This document shows positions 34,953-46,560 of a DNA stretch of 64,000 bases, piece after piece. The stretch lies in contig JBBHKE010002671.1 of NCBI GenBank assembly GCA_037447655.1, forward strand, positions 1 to 64,000, written 5' to 3'. The notes under the pieces were generated by a model that saw only the letters and a program-made list of their open reading frames with translations, was not told the origin of the DNA and ran no database searches. The stretch's first letter is position 1. Each line of letters starts with the position of its first letter. Source of the DNA: Zygnema cylindricum. Lineage: Eukaryota; Streptophyta; Zygnematophyceae; Zygnematales; Zygnemataceae. A program made the translations under genes and the position numbers.

Positions 34953-35566
34953 AGAGAAAAAAATGAGCCGCGACACGCTGGATAATGAGCATACGTGTCA
35001 AGTTGGCGACCATCGGAAATCAAAAAAATTCGCACACGATGTTCGCATTCAAAAATCCAACAGAAAATACAAACGAAATGTCGTAACGCACTTTCGTCGC
35101 GCTATTTCTATTAGCGCCCATTCGTCACACTATTTCTGGAAACGCTCATTCGTCACGCGAAAAAAAAGGAAACCCTAAAAAACTGAGGTGGCAACTGGCA
35201 AGGCGTCTGCAGAGAGTACAAAAGTTGTGTTGCACGATGACTTGGTACGCACGTACATGGTACGCAAATGGAGATTTTTGGTCGGTGTAAAAATCATTGA
35301 CGATTTTCAATATCAAATCTATAGCTACAAGGCGTCACTATTTTGGTAACACGTGGATTACAGACTCTGCGCAATGGAACTTCGTTCAAAGTGTACACCG
35401 CGAATCGTTATTAGTGTCAAAGTTTAAATAGTGTTGAAGAAAATTTATCGTAATTGATGCTAATTAAGAATTTACTTTTTTTTTTTAAAAAAGTGTATTC
35501 TAATTTCGGCATTATGCTAATTTGGGAACAGCAAACATGGAATATTTGCCGTACGATTATATACAT

Positions 35567-36107
35567 TACACCGTGAATCGGTATTGGCGTAATGGACGCT
35601 ATTTAAGGTACCTTTTTTTTTCCCCAAATTCTTAAACAGCATAAATTATTCTGTTTTTTCTTTTACGCCATTTAGGGTTCTTTTCCAATTTTTATCATCT
35701 AAATAGAGTGTTGTACGGTTGGTGTCATACCGTACAAAAATGTACCTTTTTAAGTGAGAAAGTATAATTAATGGGTTTTAGTAACCATGGACGCATGAAT
35801 ATGCGCTCTAAAAAGGGGATGCAATCGGGTTGTCAAAAATCACGTTCTCACATATTGGTCCGGCAACTGCGTTTCGACGGTGTGAACGTACGATTTGTGT
35901 ACGATTTGCCAGATTTTGAATAGAACCTATATTAGTGTAAACAAGTTTGGGGCGGGTGTTTATTTTTTTTAAAATCCAAATTAGTATAAGTAAATATCCA
36001 GTATGTATGTTTTTTATGAAAAAATCCAAATTATCAATTAGCGTAAATAACGGTAATTGTTCCTACACGCTAAAGAAACCTTTACGCGAATAACGATTCA
36101 CGGTGTA
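35567..36107. mobile_element. TIR element (family A, 541 bp)
   Basis: Ends are TACACCGTGAATCG and CGATTCACGGTGTA, a perfect 14-bp inverted repeat including the TA tips. Similarity between the arms continues (GTATTGGCGTAA versus TTATTCGCGTAA). A TA target duplication would fit Stowaway or Tc1/mariner-like elements. No transposase frame. Confidence 0.85.
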
Positions 36108-36529
36108 CTGTACTGAACCTGTACTGTAGTGCCATAGAATACGATTTGGATCTAGCTCCATATTTTATATAAAAAATATTAAAATATTGATAAAAATAAA
36201 TATTAATAAAAACAATATCATTCGTTTTCTTTTTAAGAATATGTTATGCATCTAAAGTCGTGCCATATTGCATTGTACGCATATAATACGAAGCAGCGAG
36301 ATATAGCGTTTCCAATTGTTTCGCACATTTGAAACGTTGAACTAAAGCGTCAGACAAGTGGATCAGATGATAAGTCAAACTGTCAAAGCTGAAAATAGAT
36401 ATTTGGATTTGGAGGCGCTTTTAGGGTTGAGGGCCCTTGTGTTCAGCCTTCTGCTTTTTTCCTATTTCTATTTCGGATCTTTTCTCCTTCTTCATCGGAT
36501 AGTTTTCTTTTTCCTCTCTCCCTGCAACT

Positions 36530-39500
36530 ATGTATTCTGTACTCCATACAAATTCTCTCGCCTCTTCCCTATCTTTGCAATTTAATGCTACATTGGACAA
36601 ATACCAAAGTAGTTGCAATGAAAATCGTTCAATTATAGCCAATTCCTTGCAACAAAACTTAAAGTCCAATAGGAAATCAACTGTCCAATCGCCAAAACAT
36701 TCTCAGTTTCGGAGATCAACTCTTCATGGTCGTAACAACAATTACTCTAATAATAATCAATCTTTTTTCGATAGATTCTCGACAAAGGGTCGTAAACTGC
36801 AAATATGTGCAGCAAAAAGAGGTTTTGGTGGAGGGCTGGCGTCCAAGACTGTGAAGCCAAAAGAAGTCTCTGTAGAAGAGAAGAACACTGGCTTAGGGTT
36901 AATTGTGGAGGAATTTCCTGAACCACGGTCTCAGGTACTGAACTTTTTAGGTTTTTTTCTGTATTTTATTGAATGCATAATGTTTCAAAAACATGCTTTA
37001 AAGAAATATGTTGAAGAAACTTATTCCTGGTTTTGCCTTCATAAGAATTTGGTGTAACATTTCGAAAGAGGATCATTGTATACTTTGGAAACTCCTCCCT
37101 CCCTCCCTCTCTCCCTCCCCCCCTCCCTCCCTCCCTCCCTCCCCTGTTTTTAGACCAAGTACACATCGATCGTCTTCTATTTTCTAATCTGTTTGTTTTT
37201 TTTATTTTTTTCCTTTTTAATTATTATTAACACAAATTGCCTCTCTTGTATACACAAACGAACATTGCTGGAAATTGCAAATGTTGAAAAACGTCATTTT
37301 GTAAGCTGAAGGTTTTATTTTCCAATGTTATGGGACACTTAATTACATTTTGCATGTGTGATTCAGGCGAGATTTTTTTTTTTTAATTATTTTTCCATTG
37401 AAAACTGACTCTGAGGCGTTTTCGTTCTAGTTATTTGTAATTGTTAAAAGCCTTTGTGGTTGTTTGTTTTCTGAATTGAAAGGTTGTGTGGATTGGTATT
37501 GCTTTGTTTCATTCTGCTGTATCATTTGACTCTTTGAATTTTTTTCTTATTTTTGCCTCATTTGACTCTTCAAAGAATTGTCTCTTTTTGGTGCATTCGA
37601 ATCTTTGAAGAATTCCCTTTTTTTCTCATTCGATTCTTTGAAAAATTGTCACTTATTTGTCTCATTTGACTCTTTTGAATTATCTTTCCATCATTTGTCG
37701 TCCCCGCAGCTGTAACTCTTGGGTAGCGCCGCTTCTCTCACAACTTTTTGATTGTTGTTTTTTTTTTACTCCAAATTTACAAAAAAAGAAAAGTTGCTGT
37801 AAATAAGGATGGTGTGTAAAGTTGTGGGTTGATTAAGATGGACTGCTTCATTGCTATACACGGAGTCATAAAGAATGTCTCAAAACACTTTGTTTGAACA
37901 TGCATCTTTCTACTTGAGGTTAACATATCGAACAAATGACGGGGAAAAGATATTTTATGCAAGTCGAGATGTACTGGTGGATGTAATTCCATTGTTTCCA
38001 TCATACAGCAAAAGTGCGGTATTGTAAGCTGTATGATATGCACAAAAGGTGTAAAATAGGAGCACTGCTACCCCTATTTTATCCTTTTGTGCGCTCCCTC
38101 CCTCTCTCCCTCCCTGCATATAATACGGCTTAAAATAATCCATTGACTCGAACTTCACTAAAGGGAGAGTGTGACCAAACTCAAAAGTACAATTTAAGTT
38201 TATAAGAATGAATGAATAAGTTGAATCAATGTATATGCAAAATAAGCAATGCAAGGAAATCTTTGAAACAACAGATACTGGAGTGTGTACCTATGAAATT
38301 CTTAACCTACCTGAGACCAGATTTATCCATTTTTGTGTGTTGTTTCACCTCTTCCGTTGTTCAGTGTGTGAGAGCCCGATATTCAAGTTTGCTTTTTCAC
38401 ATGTTTTTGCTTTCTAATATGTCTTCGTTTTTGTGTTATGTGTTTCTCAGGTGCGACTAAAAGTAACAACTCCAGCAGAAACTTGCCAGCAACTATGGGA
38501 CAGAGCAGTGGACACCCTGAGAAACTCATCACAGGTTAAACTACTTTCTGACTATCCTACTATGCTACACCGCCCATCGCTCCTAGAGTGAAGGAATTAT
38601 TAGTGCAAATGCGGAAATGGAATGTATAAGACTAATTTAGTGAAAGGAGACGTATTGTGTTGTGGTCCACTTCCTTTAATAATCTTTATAATTCTCGGCC
38701 AAAATAAGCCGCGACCAAATTAGTGTCATTACAATGGGTGGTGAACTTTACTACAACACCGCCCATCACTAATATAGTCAGTGAATACACCACATTATGT
38801 ATTGCCTCGGTATGCGTCATTATTTTTGCTCATTATGCGCCATTTGACGACTTCATGTCATTAACACTAATGTATGATTCTTGGTTAAAAAAGCAGTCAC
38901 TTGAAACAGGGTGATTTATTCTAGTAGCGATGTCAGTGTGCTTATACCATACTAGTTTCAACTACACTATACTCTACTTGTCGTGACCCTCGTACTGTTT
39001 TATGCCTGTACAATGGGACAAAATATGCTTTAGTTTGGGTGCATTATTGGGCTGGTACGGACTATTTCGTTTCAGGTAGGTTTCAGCAAGTGTATCCATT
39101 TAGAACATGCGTGTTTCATTTGAAACTGCGCGACACTGTTCTGTAATTATCAAACATTCTATGTTCGATGCTTGCCTAACAGTAGCCTTTTAATCAGTAA
39201 AGACATCATTGACATTATGCAAACCAAATCCCAGGCAATTGTGACTCAATGTAATCAATGAAACCAACTAGCATTATATCCAAGGGTCACCCCAAGTGTG
39301 ACACAATGTAGCCCGTAGATGGGCCAAATTGTACGAACAAAACACATGTGCAAATATGTCCGTGGATATCATTTAGTCACGCTTATCTTCAGTGAGTAGT
39401 TCAGAATAGTCAACATTGTTTCATTACTGCAAAAGGCTCATCCGAGTCTGAAAATACTGCGAACAGCTCTACCATTTGAAGTACCAGAGTTTAAATTGTT

Positions 39501-42500
39501 TTAATTTTTGACATCAATGGTTGTACATAATGTACTTTTTTGAATGTGATAATGCAAGCAGAGGGCTCTGGGCCTAATCATTCATTTGAAAATCACTTCA
39601 ATACAGCCAATTATCCTTTCTTTAACATATCGATTGTATGTATGTACAGGAATTTGCTACAGAAAAGAAGACTGATAAGCCACTTTCTGATGCAATTATC
39701 ACGAAGTTGGTTGGGGAGAAAGAAGTGAAGAAGGTGGCTTTGGAAATTTTACTCCAAGAGAGTCCACAAGAAGTGTTTGAACCGGTATATGACTCCATCA
39801 TCTTCTGAAGCATTTCAATCTCCGCGTTCTTATCACTCTTAGTCTTGGTGTTATTCCAAAATGTATATAATCATGCCCGAATACGGACAGTGATCCTATA
39901 AATAACTCAAAATTAATTACTCGTGGAAACCTTTAGGTGCACTTTCATTGACCTATGCGCTTTTTTCTCATCAATCTTATAAAATCTTGTTCTAATTGCA
40001 GTTGTTAAAGTTGGGAAAGGAATGGAGCAATTTGTGGCTAACATACAGTTGATGAAGTATCAGCGTTGAAACAAATGTATTATCAACTACATTAAATTGT
40101 GTTTTATGGTGTGGCTCATCATGGGCCACTTAACATTCAATTTTGGGTTGAAAAACCATGCACTCGAATTAGAGTTATTAAGTCTAAAACCATGGTCAGC
40201 ATAGAAGCCAAATTGTTTAGGTTGTGTGGGTAATTGACTGGTGTTGGTTGAGGATATTTTGGTTCAGTACCAAAGTCGATTACTTCAAGGTTCGGAGAAG
40301 TTTTTACAAAACGGCGATGAGATGATGTCCACCTTTTCAAAAACAGCGCCATTTGTGTAAGTGATTCTGCAAAATACTGCTGGATTGCAGATATTTGTTT
40401 TGAAGTTTTTGGACAGCGAAGAATGATTGTAAATAGCTTTGATTTGAAAGACGTTAGTTAAGGAAAAGGTAAAAGATATTGAGGTCTTGTGTACTGGTGT
40501 GTGTCTAGAGACAGACAGTGTTTTGGGTGCAGAAAAAAATATGATGATGAAAAACACAGTGGGTTTTTCTTGTTATGGACCTTCAAAGCAATGTCTTCAA
40601 GCATTGCTGCCTAGTTAAAGCTTTTGTTCCATAAGGCCTCGAGCATATTTCTTTCTTCTTGCTGTGGAAATTATGGCGTCGTTGTTGCAAGTAGATAACC
40701 TGAATGTTATGCATTTGCCCATGTATTATTTCACTTTGGTGGAGGGTTAAGGTATGGTTCAGATATGCGAAAACGATTCAAAACACTTTGTATGGTTGCC
40801 CCATAGGAGTTACCATGTAAAGCCGGTCAATGCGTCAGAGGCATTGAGTGTCAGATGTCGTCACCTGATTGACTGAAGGTTTGAAACTTTGTTTTTTGTT
40901 TTGCAAATATGTTTACAGGTTTGAGGTACGATTTGACGTCGAGCCCGAAGTGCGATGGAAGAGTGAACGCGCATATTCGGGATTGCAAATGGATGTGAAA
41001 ATGGATATACCAAACCCGGAAGAAGAGGCAGAAAGGGAGCTCCAGAGTCTCCTCAAGGACCAAGGAGCTCTGCGGGTGTCACTCAATCCTGAAGGCTTAC
41101 AGGTAAATACACCGGGAATCGCTATTAGCACTAATAACACGAATTGGTTCCAATTTCTTTTGCCTCCTGACAACAAAATAGTGTTAAGACGAGAAAAAAA
41201 AAAAAAAACCATTATGACACTATGACAAAATAGTGTTTTGTTCATCTCAATGCATAGTTCACTTAGTGTACGATGATTGATGAGAGATGGACGACGAGGT
41301 GGATTGGTAAAGTTTGCTGGAAGGAAACTGCTATGGGCAATTAGTGGTTGTTTGGGTTTTGAATATTTTTTCATTGGGGCAAACTGATGCTTGAATATAC
41401 AAAGACAATTTCTTGCCTCTGAAATCAAGGTGTTTTCTGTATTCCAGAAAGGCGATGTTGCTATCATGGATGTCTCAGCTACACGAGTAAGGGAGGATGG
41501 AACAGCTGGTGACCCTATAATATCGTGTGTTGAGAAGGGTAAGAAATGAAAAAATAAAGAACTACCTTCCTTTTCTAGTGTTTTGGATGCCGTTTACTCT
41601 GAAATTCATTCTCTTTCTCTGCCCATTGTTGCTAGTGTTAAGGAATTATAAGTGTAAATGTCGAACTAGAATGTGTACTTCTGATTTAGTGTAGGGAGAG
41701 GTTGCGACTTGGACCACTCCCTTAAATATTGTTGTTAACACTATTTTCTGATCCTTGCTCAAAAAAATCCGAGACCCAAATAGTGTTATTGAAACTAATA
41801 GCGATGAGTGGTGTACTCTATGATCCCATCAATTCTGACATGTCTACATTCTCTATATTGGTTTTGGACGGCTGTGACAGGCTGTCAGATTGACACGGAC
41901 AACCTGATGAGCACATATTTGCCGGGTTTGGTCGAGGGCATGTGGGGAATGAATCGAGAGGAAACTCGCGAATACGATCTTGTGTTTCCAAATGACTGGA
42001 GCATTGACGCGTTGCAGGGCATTACAGGGCGCTTTACGGTTGGTGATGATATCCCTTTTGCATGCTATTTTTTTTTTTCGAAGGATAGACTTAGGCAATC
42101 TGTTTCGACATCCTTGATTTGAGAAACCCCTCTTTACGTAGTCTTTTCTGCAGTCGTTGTGGATATGTACATTATGGCTTAATTTTTTTTCCAATCAACT
42201 CTCCTTCTTGTTCTCTCTCTCTTTCAACCTCTCGCTTTTCCTTTTCCCTTCCTGACCTCCTCCCTCTACCTCTACCCTTCTCTTTCCTCCTCTTTCCTCT
42301 TCCCCCGTTTCTCTCTCGCCGTTTCCCCTTTCAGTTACCTATAGAAAAACGAGTTTCAAGCACAGATTGGAGGTATAAGGTGTTTCCTGTTTAGTTTTCC
42401 TTTCTGTTTTTGCTGCCTCTGCTTGTATTGAGTTGCAAAATGTGAGCCTGAGGGAGAGATATTTGACACTTGTAGAAGGGGCATGTTGGGGTAATAATGT

Positions 42501-45500
42501 AGGTAACATGTAAGGAGCTTTTTGTCAGAGAAGTGCCTCAATTGGACGATTCAATTGCACCCAAGTTGGTGTCTGGAGCGTCAACAGTAAATGAGGTGAG
42601 CCATGTTTGTGTACAAGTTGATATGAAAACATTGTATGGGTTACCCTAAAAGCCACCTTGGGGAACAAGGAAACGGTTCAATAATCAATCTCAGTCGAAC
42701 TGTAAAATGAACGTGCAATAACGGAGTTTATAGGATTTGAACCTCCATCGACTATGTTTTCTGCGAAAATGAATTGTGTGTTAACTGGGCTTAAAGTGCT
42801 GAAATGAAACGTGTGTTAGAATTGTAATCAGGGCGCGCAAACAAAACCTGCAGCTATCACATTTTCAAATTGTAATTTCAATCACTTAACATTCTCTCGT
42901 GTATTTTGCATGAAATTGAACTTCAATAATCAGCAATATTGAACACATCAGACACGTCAATAGGGAATTTATTTTACGTCTGCCAGGGTGGCTTTTATGG
43001 TATTCTGTTGTATGATTCAGATGTTAAGGTCTAGCTTCTGCTGATGGTAGGAGTTGCTGACATGGCTGACTCCTATAAAACCTTATAGCTCTTATTTATT
43101 CTCTTAAATCCAAGTGCTATTTATTCTCCTACGTCTTAAGTGATGTTTTGTTAGTCCAAATTTCCTGATATAGAGTGTTACTCGTCCGTCAAAGTAACCT
43201 TTAAGAGAAAATATTGCAGCTGAACACTATGGGAAGATTTCCATTAGCTTGAAATTGAGTTGTAGTCAGGATGCAGGGGTGAGTAGTAGTGGGTTTTTTT
43301 TTATGAGTGAATGACACCATTGAGTGATTAACTTCTTGCTACTAAAACATTTTCACAATTTCACCTGAAGTGTCAACTAACTTGCAGGACAAATAAGTAT
43401 ATAACCCTTGGCGTTTTAAACTAACAGCAGTTTAGAGGCAATATTTTTCTTTATGTAACAGTACCTTCACCGTGAATTGCTATTGGCATTAGACACCAAT
43501 TCCGTCCCAGTCTTTTTTGCACTTTAAACACAAAACTGTGTTATCGATAATAACTGTTTTTTCTTAACTCTAAATCTTTTTGCGGTTCACAATCGTCTAT
43601 GTCATTTGGACAAGAAATAGAATTATTAACACTTAAACAGTTGTCATACTAATCATTTCTTTACGCGAATAGCGATTCACGGGGTACTACAAATGTATTT
43701 TCAAAACAATGTTGATAACGGAAAAGAATCCTGCTTGAGATGGGAGAGCAGGGAGATATTGAGGGTCGTGATGTTTACAGTATCCAAATATCTAATTCAA
43801 TTTTTTATCAAAGACTCAAGAATCGAGACAACTTTTTTAACTAAAGACTTTTTTTAAAACTGTCCTCCATTCAGGCACGAGATTCTCTCCTGCGTAAACA
43901 TCAAAAGCGAATAGATGAGGCCAAAGAGCAAGCTGCTACAACGGAGATTTTACGTGTTTTGGGAGAGGTAAGTCTTTCGGGTTTCGAGGTTTTTTTAAGG
44001 TCTTTTAGTTTTTTTAACAGGAAAGCTAGTGGAGGAGTAATTCCTCCAGTCCTATAGTCAACCTTCCCCTCCTGATTCTGGTTCTATTATGAGATATGTC
44101 CTTAAAACAGATCATCTGTTGCTTACCATTGTTAGACCTTTATCATGTTTAACCTGTGTCCCATAGTCATTTTCAGAAGGTTTTGAAACACATTGATTTG
44201 CGGGAAAATAAATTGCTTAATTTGTAGTCATATGACTTTTCCAACTTGGGTTTGTTATTCTGTTTCCTCGGACAGATACATAGAATAGAAGTCTTGTAAT
44301 TTTCATTGGAATCTTACATTCTCTTGTTTCTCGATCTGTAGTTCGTGGTATGGCCGCCATATATCTCTTGACACTTGTTCTATTTCTGTGAGTTTTTGTT
44401 GATTCATGTTTGTCTTTAATGTATTGGGAGCTGTTTTTTTCTGTATATATATATGTGTAATTCAGGTTTGTGAAGTGGACGTCCCTGAGACTTTGATCAG
44501 TCAGCAAGGCCAAAATCAGTTCGCACTTTATCTTACAAGCCTCCAGGTGAGACCTCATGTCTGTAAGAAATGAGGATATCATGATAATTATCATGATAAC
44601 CAATGAATGCCAATAAATGTCGAGAAATTCGAGTATCACCAAGAAACCCATAGCTTTTTTTGTCGTTGTTGCCGAATGTTATTTTCGATGAAGTTTAAAT
44701 ATACATTTTGGTTCTACATCTGCTCAAAATTACGGTTTGCCAAAGAAATGTCGCTCATATGAAACTTTTCTTTTTACAAATGTTGGAGTTTACTCAAGTT
44801 GCGTGTAAAATGTTGTTATCGTTTTATTCGTTTGTGATTTCCCAGGCGAAACTGAGGCTCAGTCAGGAGCAACTGAAGCTGTTGACGACTCAGAAGGCCA
44901 TGGACGCCTTCATTAAAGACAGGAGGGACTATTTGGAGGGAGCCATGAGGCAGTCCTGTGCCATGGAGGCCATATACAAACTGGAACCTGAGACACAGGT
45001 AGGTACAGGGAGGTTTTTTAAGGTTTTTAAAACAAAATTTATTTATCTTTGCGGTTTTTTAGGGTTTAAAAAAAAAAATGTATCTTTGCGTTGATAGTTT
45101 TAGCTTTTACATGTCTCTTTCGACTTTGCTGGAAAATTTTCCTTCTTCATATTTTCCTTTGTCGATTTTTTTTTAACAAGGAAAACCCCGGAAAAGCCTG
45201 AAAGCTCTAAAAATAACACTAAAAAACCCTAAAAGAATCCGAAAGACCTTAAAAACTCTAAAAAAATGTAAAAAACCCTAAAAACCCTTGAAAGATACCT
45301 TAAAAGGACCCGAAGAAAACCTTGGAAACCCGAAACACCTCTAAATCCTAAAAAAATGCAGGTTGGGGACGAAGAACTGGAAGCGGAACTGGCTTCGCAC
45401 CTTTCTATGTTCGACAAATCAGATGTGTTTGACAGTCAGGAAGTGGCCTCAAAGGACTCGAGGGAAGGGGGAAATCGGTTGTTTGATAAGGAGAAACTGA

Positions 45501-46560
45501 GGGAACAGGTAAAGTTCTTTTGACGGATTTTATAGTTATTGGAGTTCTTACAGTGATTATAGTTATTGAAGTTAGTAGAGTTAGTTACTAAAGTTATTAG
45601 AGTTAATGGCATCGTGTTTTAGAGTAAACACTACAGTGTAATCGTTATTAGCGTTCATAACATTTATTTGGTGCCGTTTTTTTTTTTTTTTTTGAGTTCT
45701 TGAACACAAATACGTTAATAATACTAATTTTCTTAACGTGTGAATTCAAAATCGTCTATGTTATTTGTACTGGAAATATAGTTAGTTACACTAAAACAGT
45801 CCTTATACTGATTATTTCTTAACGCCAATTGCAACTCACTGTGTAGTATTTTACTAATAGCGAAATTTGTCCCTATGACTTAGAACTTTTATAGATCGAC
45901 TCTTAATATTGATACGAGTTTTACTCTAAAAGATTAACATCGATATCGCTACCAAAGTTGATCCTAACAGTAATAATTTTATTTTACTGATTGTTGTTTG
46001 ATTCCAGTAGTAATATTGCTGTCAGTGGGTAAAATCTCTAATATATTATATTGCTATTGGAGTTTTGACTCTAATAGACCAACTCTAATACACAGTATAT
46101 CATATGTGTTCCAGCTTTAAAATCTTGGCAAAATTGGATAGAAATTGGCTTTTTTAAGGCAGGTTTCACTTTTTTTGTGTTTTTTTTTGTGGGAGTGAGT
46201 TTGCTTGGAAAAATAGGCAGTTTACTTGCAGTTTACTACTTACTTGGTCCATGAAAATTGTTTAGGGTTTAGGGTTTTTAGGTGAAATCATTGGAATCAA
46301 ACCTTTTTTTTTTTTTTGTATGGTTTCTGTCGAGATTCTTCTGAGACCCTGATTCTGTTCTCCCTTTGACAGAAGGTTTTTCGATTTGAATTGTTCCATT
46401 TTGTCTTTTACAGTTTTTCTTCTTCAGGCTGTTCGGTTTGAAATATTCCATTTTGTCTCATATGTTTTTTGTCATTTTGCAGGCCTTCGTGGTGTTGAAG
46501 GAGAGGAAAGTCATCCAGTGGATTAAAGACCGTGCCCAGATTAATTATATTCTGCAATAA
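36530..46560 (+). CDS. Trigger factor, organelle-targeted peptidyl-prolyl isomerase/chaperone
   Basis: Ribosome-associated chaperone of the bacterial Tig family, probably plastid. Exons: 36530-36934, 38451-38534, 39650-39784, 40253-40356, 40919-41102, 41448-41538, 41881-42038, 42503-42595, 43875-43967, 44466-44546, 44846-44998, 45362-45508, 46483-46560. All splice phases agree and the sum (1806 nt) gives 601 residues. Residues 1 to about 90 are rich in S, N, R and lack acids early, like a transit peptide. RLKVTTPAETCQQLWDRAV begins the ribosome-binding domain. RFDVEPEVRWK leads into the PPIase domain, whose signature is LPGLVEGMWGMNREETREYD then LVFPNDW. ELFVREVPQLDDSIAPK starts the C-terminal chaperone domain. 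The ribosome-contact motif GFRxGKxP is not seen between exons 2 and 3; a micro-exon near 39077 (VGFSK) might supply it. The acceptor of exon 4 is weak. Confidence 0.93.
37098..37144. repeat. CCCT/CCTC repeat in trigger factor intron 1
   Basis: Short pyrimidine-only tract of CCCTCCCT words. A shorter version sits at 38094-38116 in the same intron. Confidence 0.85.
38566..38744. mobile_element. TIR element (family B) in trigger factor intron 2
   Basis: The left end TACACCGCCCATCGC begins 31 bp after the splice donor; the right end is AATGGGTGGTGA. The interior words GGAATTATTAGTGCAAATG and GGCCAAAATAAGCCGCG recur in the family copies at 41617 and 58781. A second partial left end (ACACCGCCCATCACTAATAT) follows at 38756. 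Confidence 0.75.
41108..41270. mobile_element. TIR element start abutting a splice donor
   Basis: TACACCGGGAATCGCTATTA, a family A end, starts at the sixth base of trigger factor intron 5. The right end is only weakly visible (TTCACTTAGTGTA at 41258-41270). Confidence 0.5.
41617..41815. mobile_element. TIR element (family B) in trigger factor intron 6
   Basis: The left end is degenerate (GCCCATTGTTGCTAGTGTTA), the right end CTAATAGCGATGAGTGGTGTA-like. Interior sequence aligns with 38566-38744 and 58781-58978. It ends 65 bp before exon 7. Confidence 0.75.
43466..43686. mobile_element. TIR element (family A) in trigger factor intron 8
   Basis: Left TTCACCGTGAATTGCTATTG, right GCGATTCACGGGGTA, about 221 bp. 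The interior shares AATCGTCTATGT and TAATCATTTCTTTACGC-like words with the copy at 45632. Confidence 0.8.
45170..45360 (+). repeat. Degenerate AAAACCCTAAAA array in trigger factor intron 11
   Basis: Words such as AAAAAACCCTAAAA, AAAAACCCTTGAAAG and GAAAACCTTGG recur about every 10-15 nt with strong purine bias and few T residues. They resemble diverged plant telomere units (TTTAGGG on the other strand). The array runs directly into the acceptor of exon 12. Confidence 0.6.
45632..45845. mobile_element. TIR element (family A) in trigger factor intron 12
   Basis: Left TACAGTGTAATCGTTATTAG, right ACTCACTGTGTA, 214 bp. Interior words match the copy at 43466. Confidence 0.75.
46261..46280. repeat. 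Plant-type telomeric motif in an intron
   Basis: TTTAGGGTTTAGGG followed by TTTTTAGG in the last intron of the trigger factor gene. Two perfect TTTAGGG units support a green-lineage origin. Confidence 0.7.

Larger units (their letters stand above)
34461..36529. other. Spacer between divergent genes
   Basis: About 2 kb separate the start codons of the poly(A) polymerase (minus) and the trigger factor (plus), so both promoters should lie here. It also holds a perfect palindrome (34917-34952), a truncated TIR end at 35394 and a complete TIR element (35567-36107). An open frame at 34666-35178 has no recognised domain. Confidence 0.6.

Noticed and set aside
34666-35178. 170-codon open frame upstream of the poly(A) polymerase gene
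   Set aside because: No domain is recognised, it crosses a perfect palindrome, and the composition is that of spacer DNA; a real gene is not supported.
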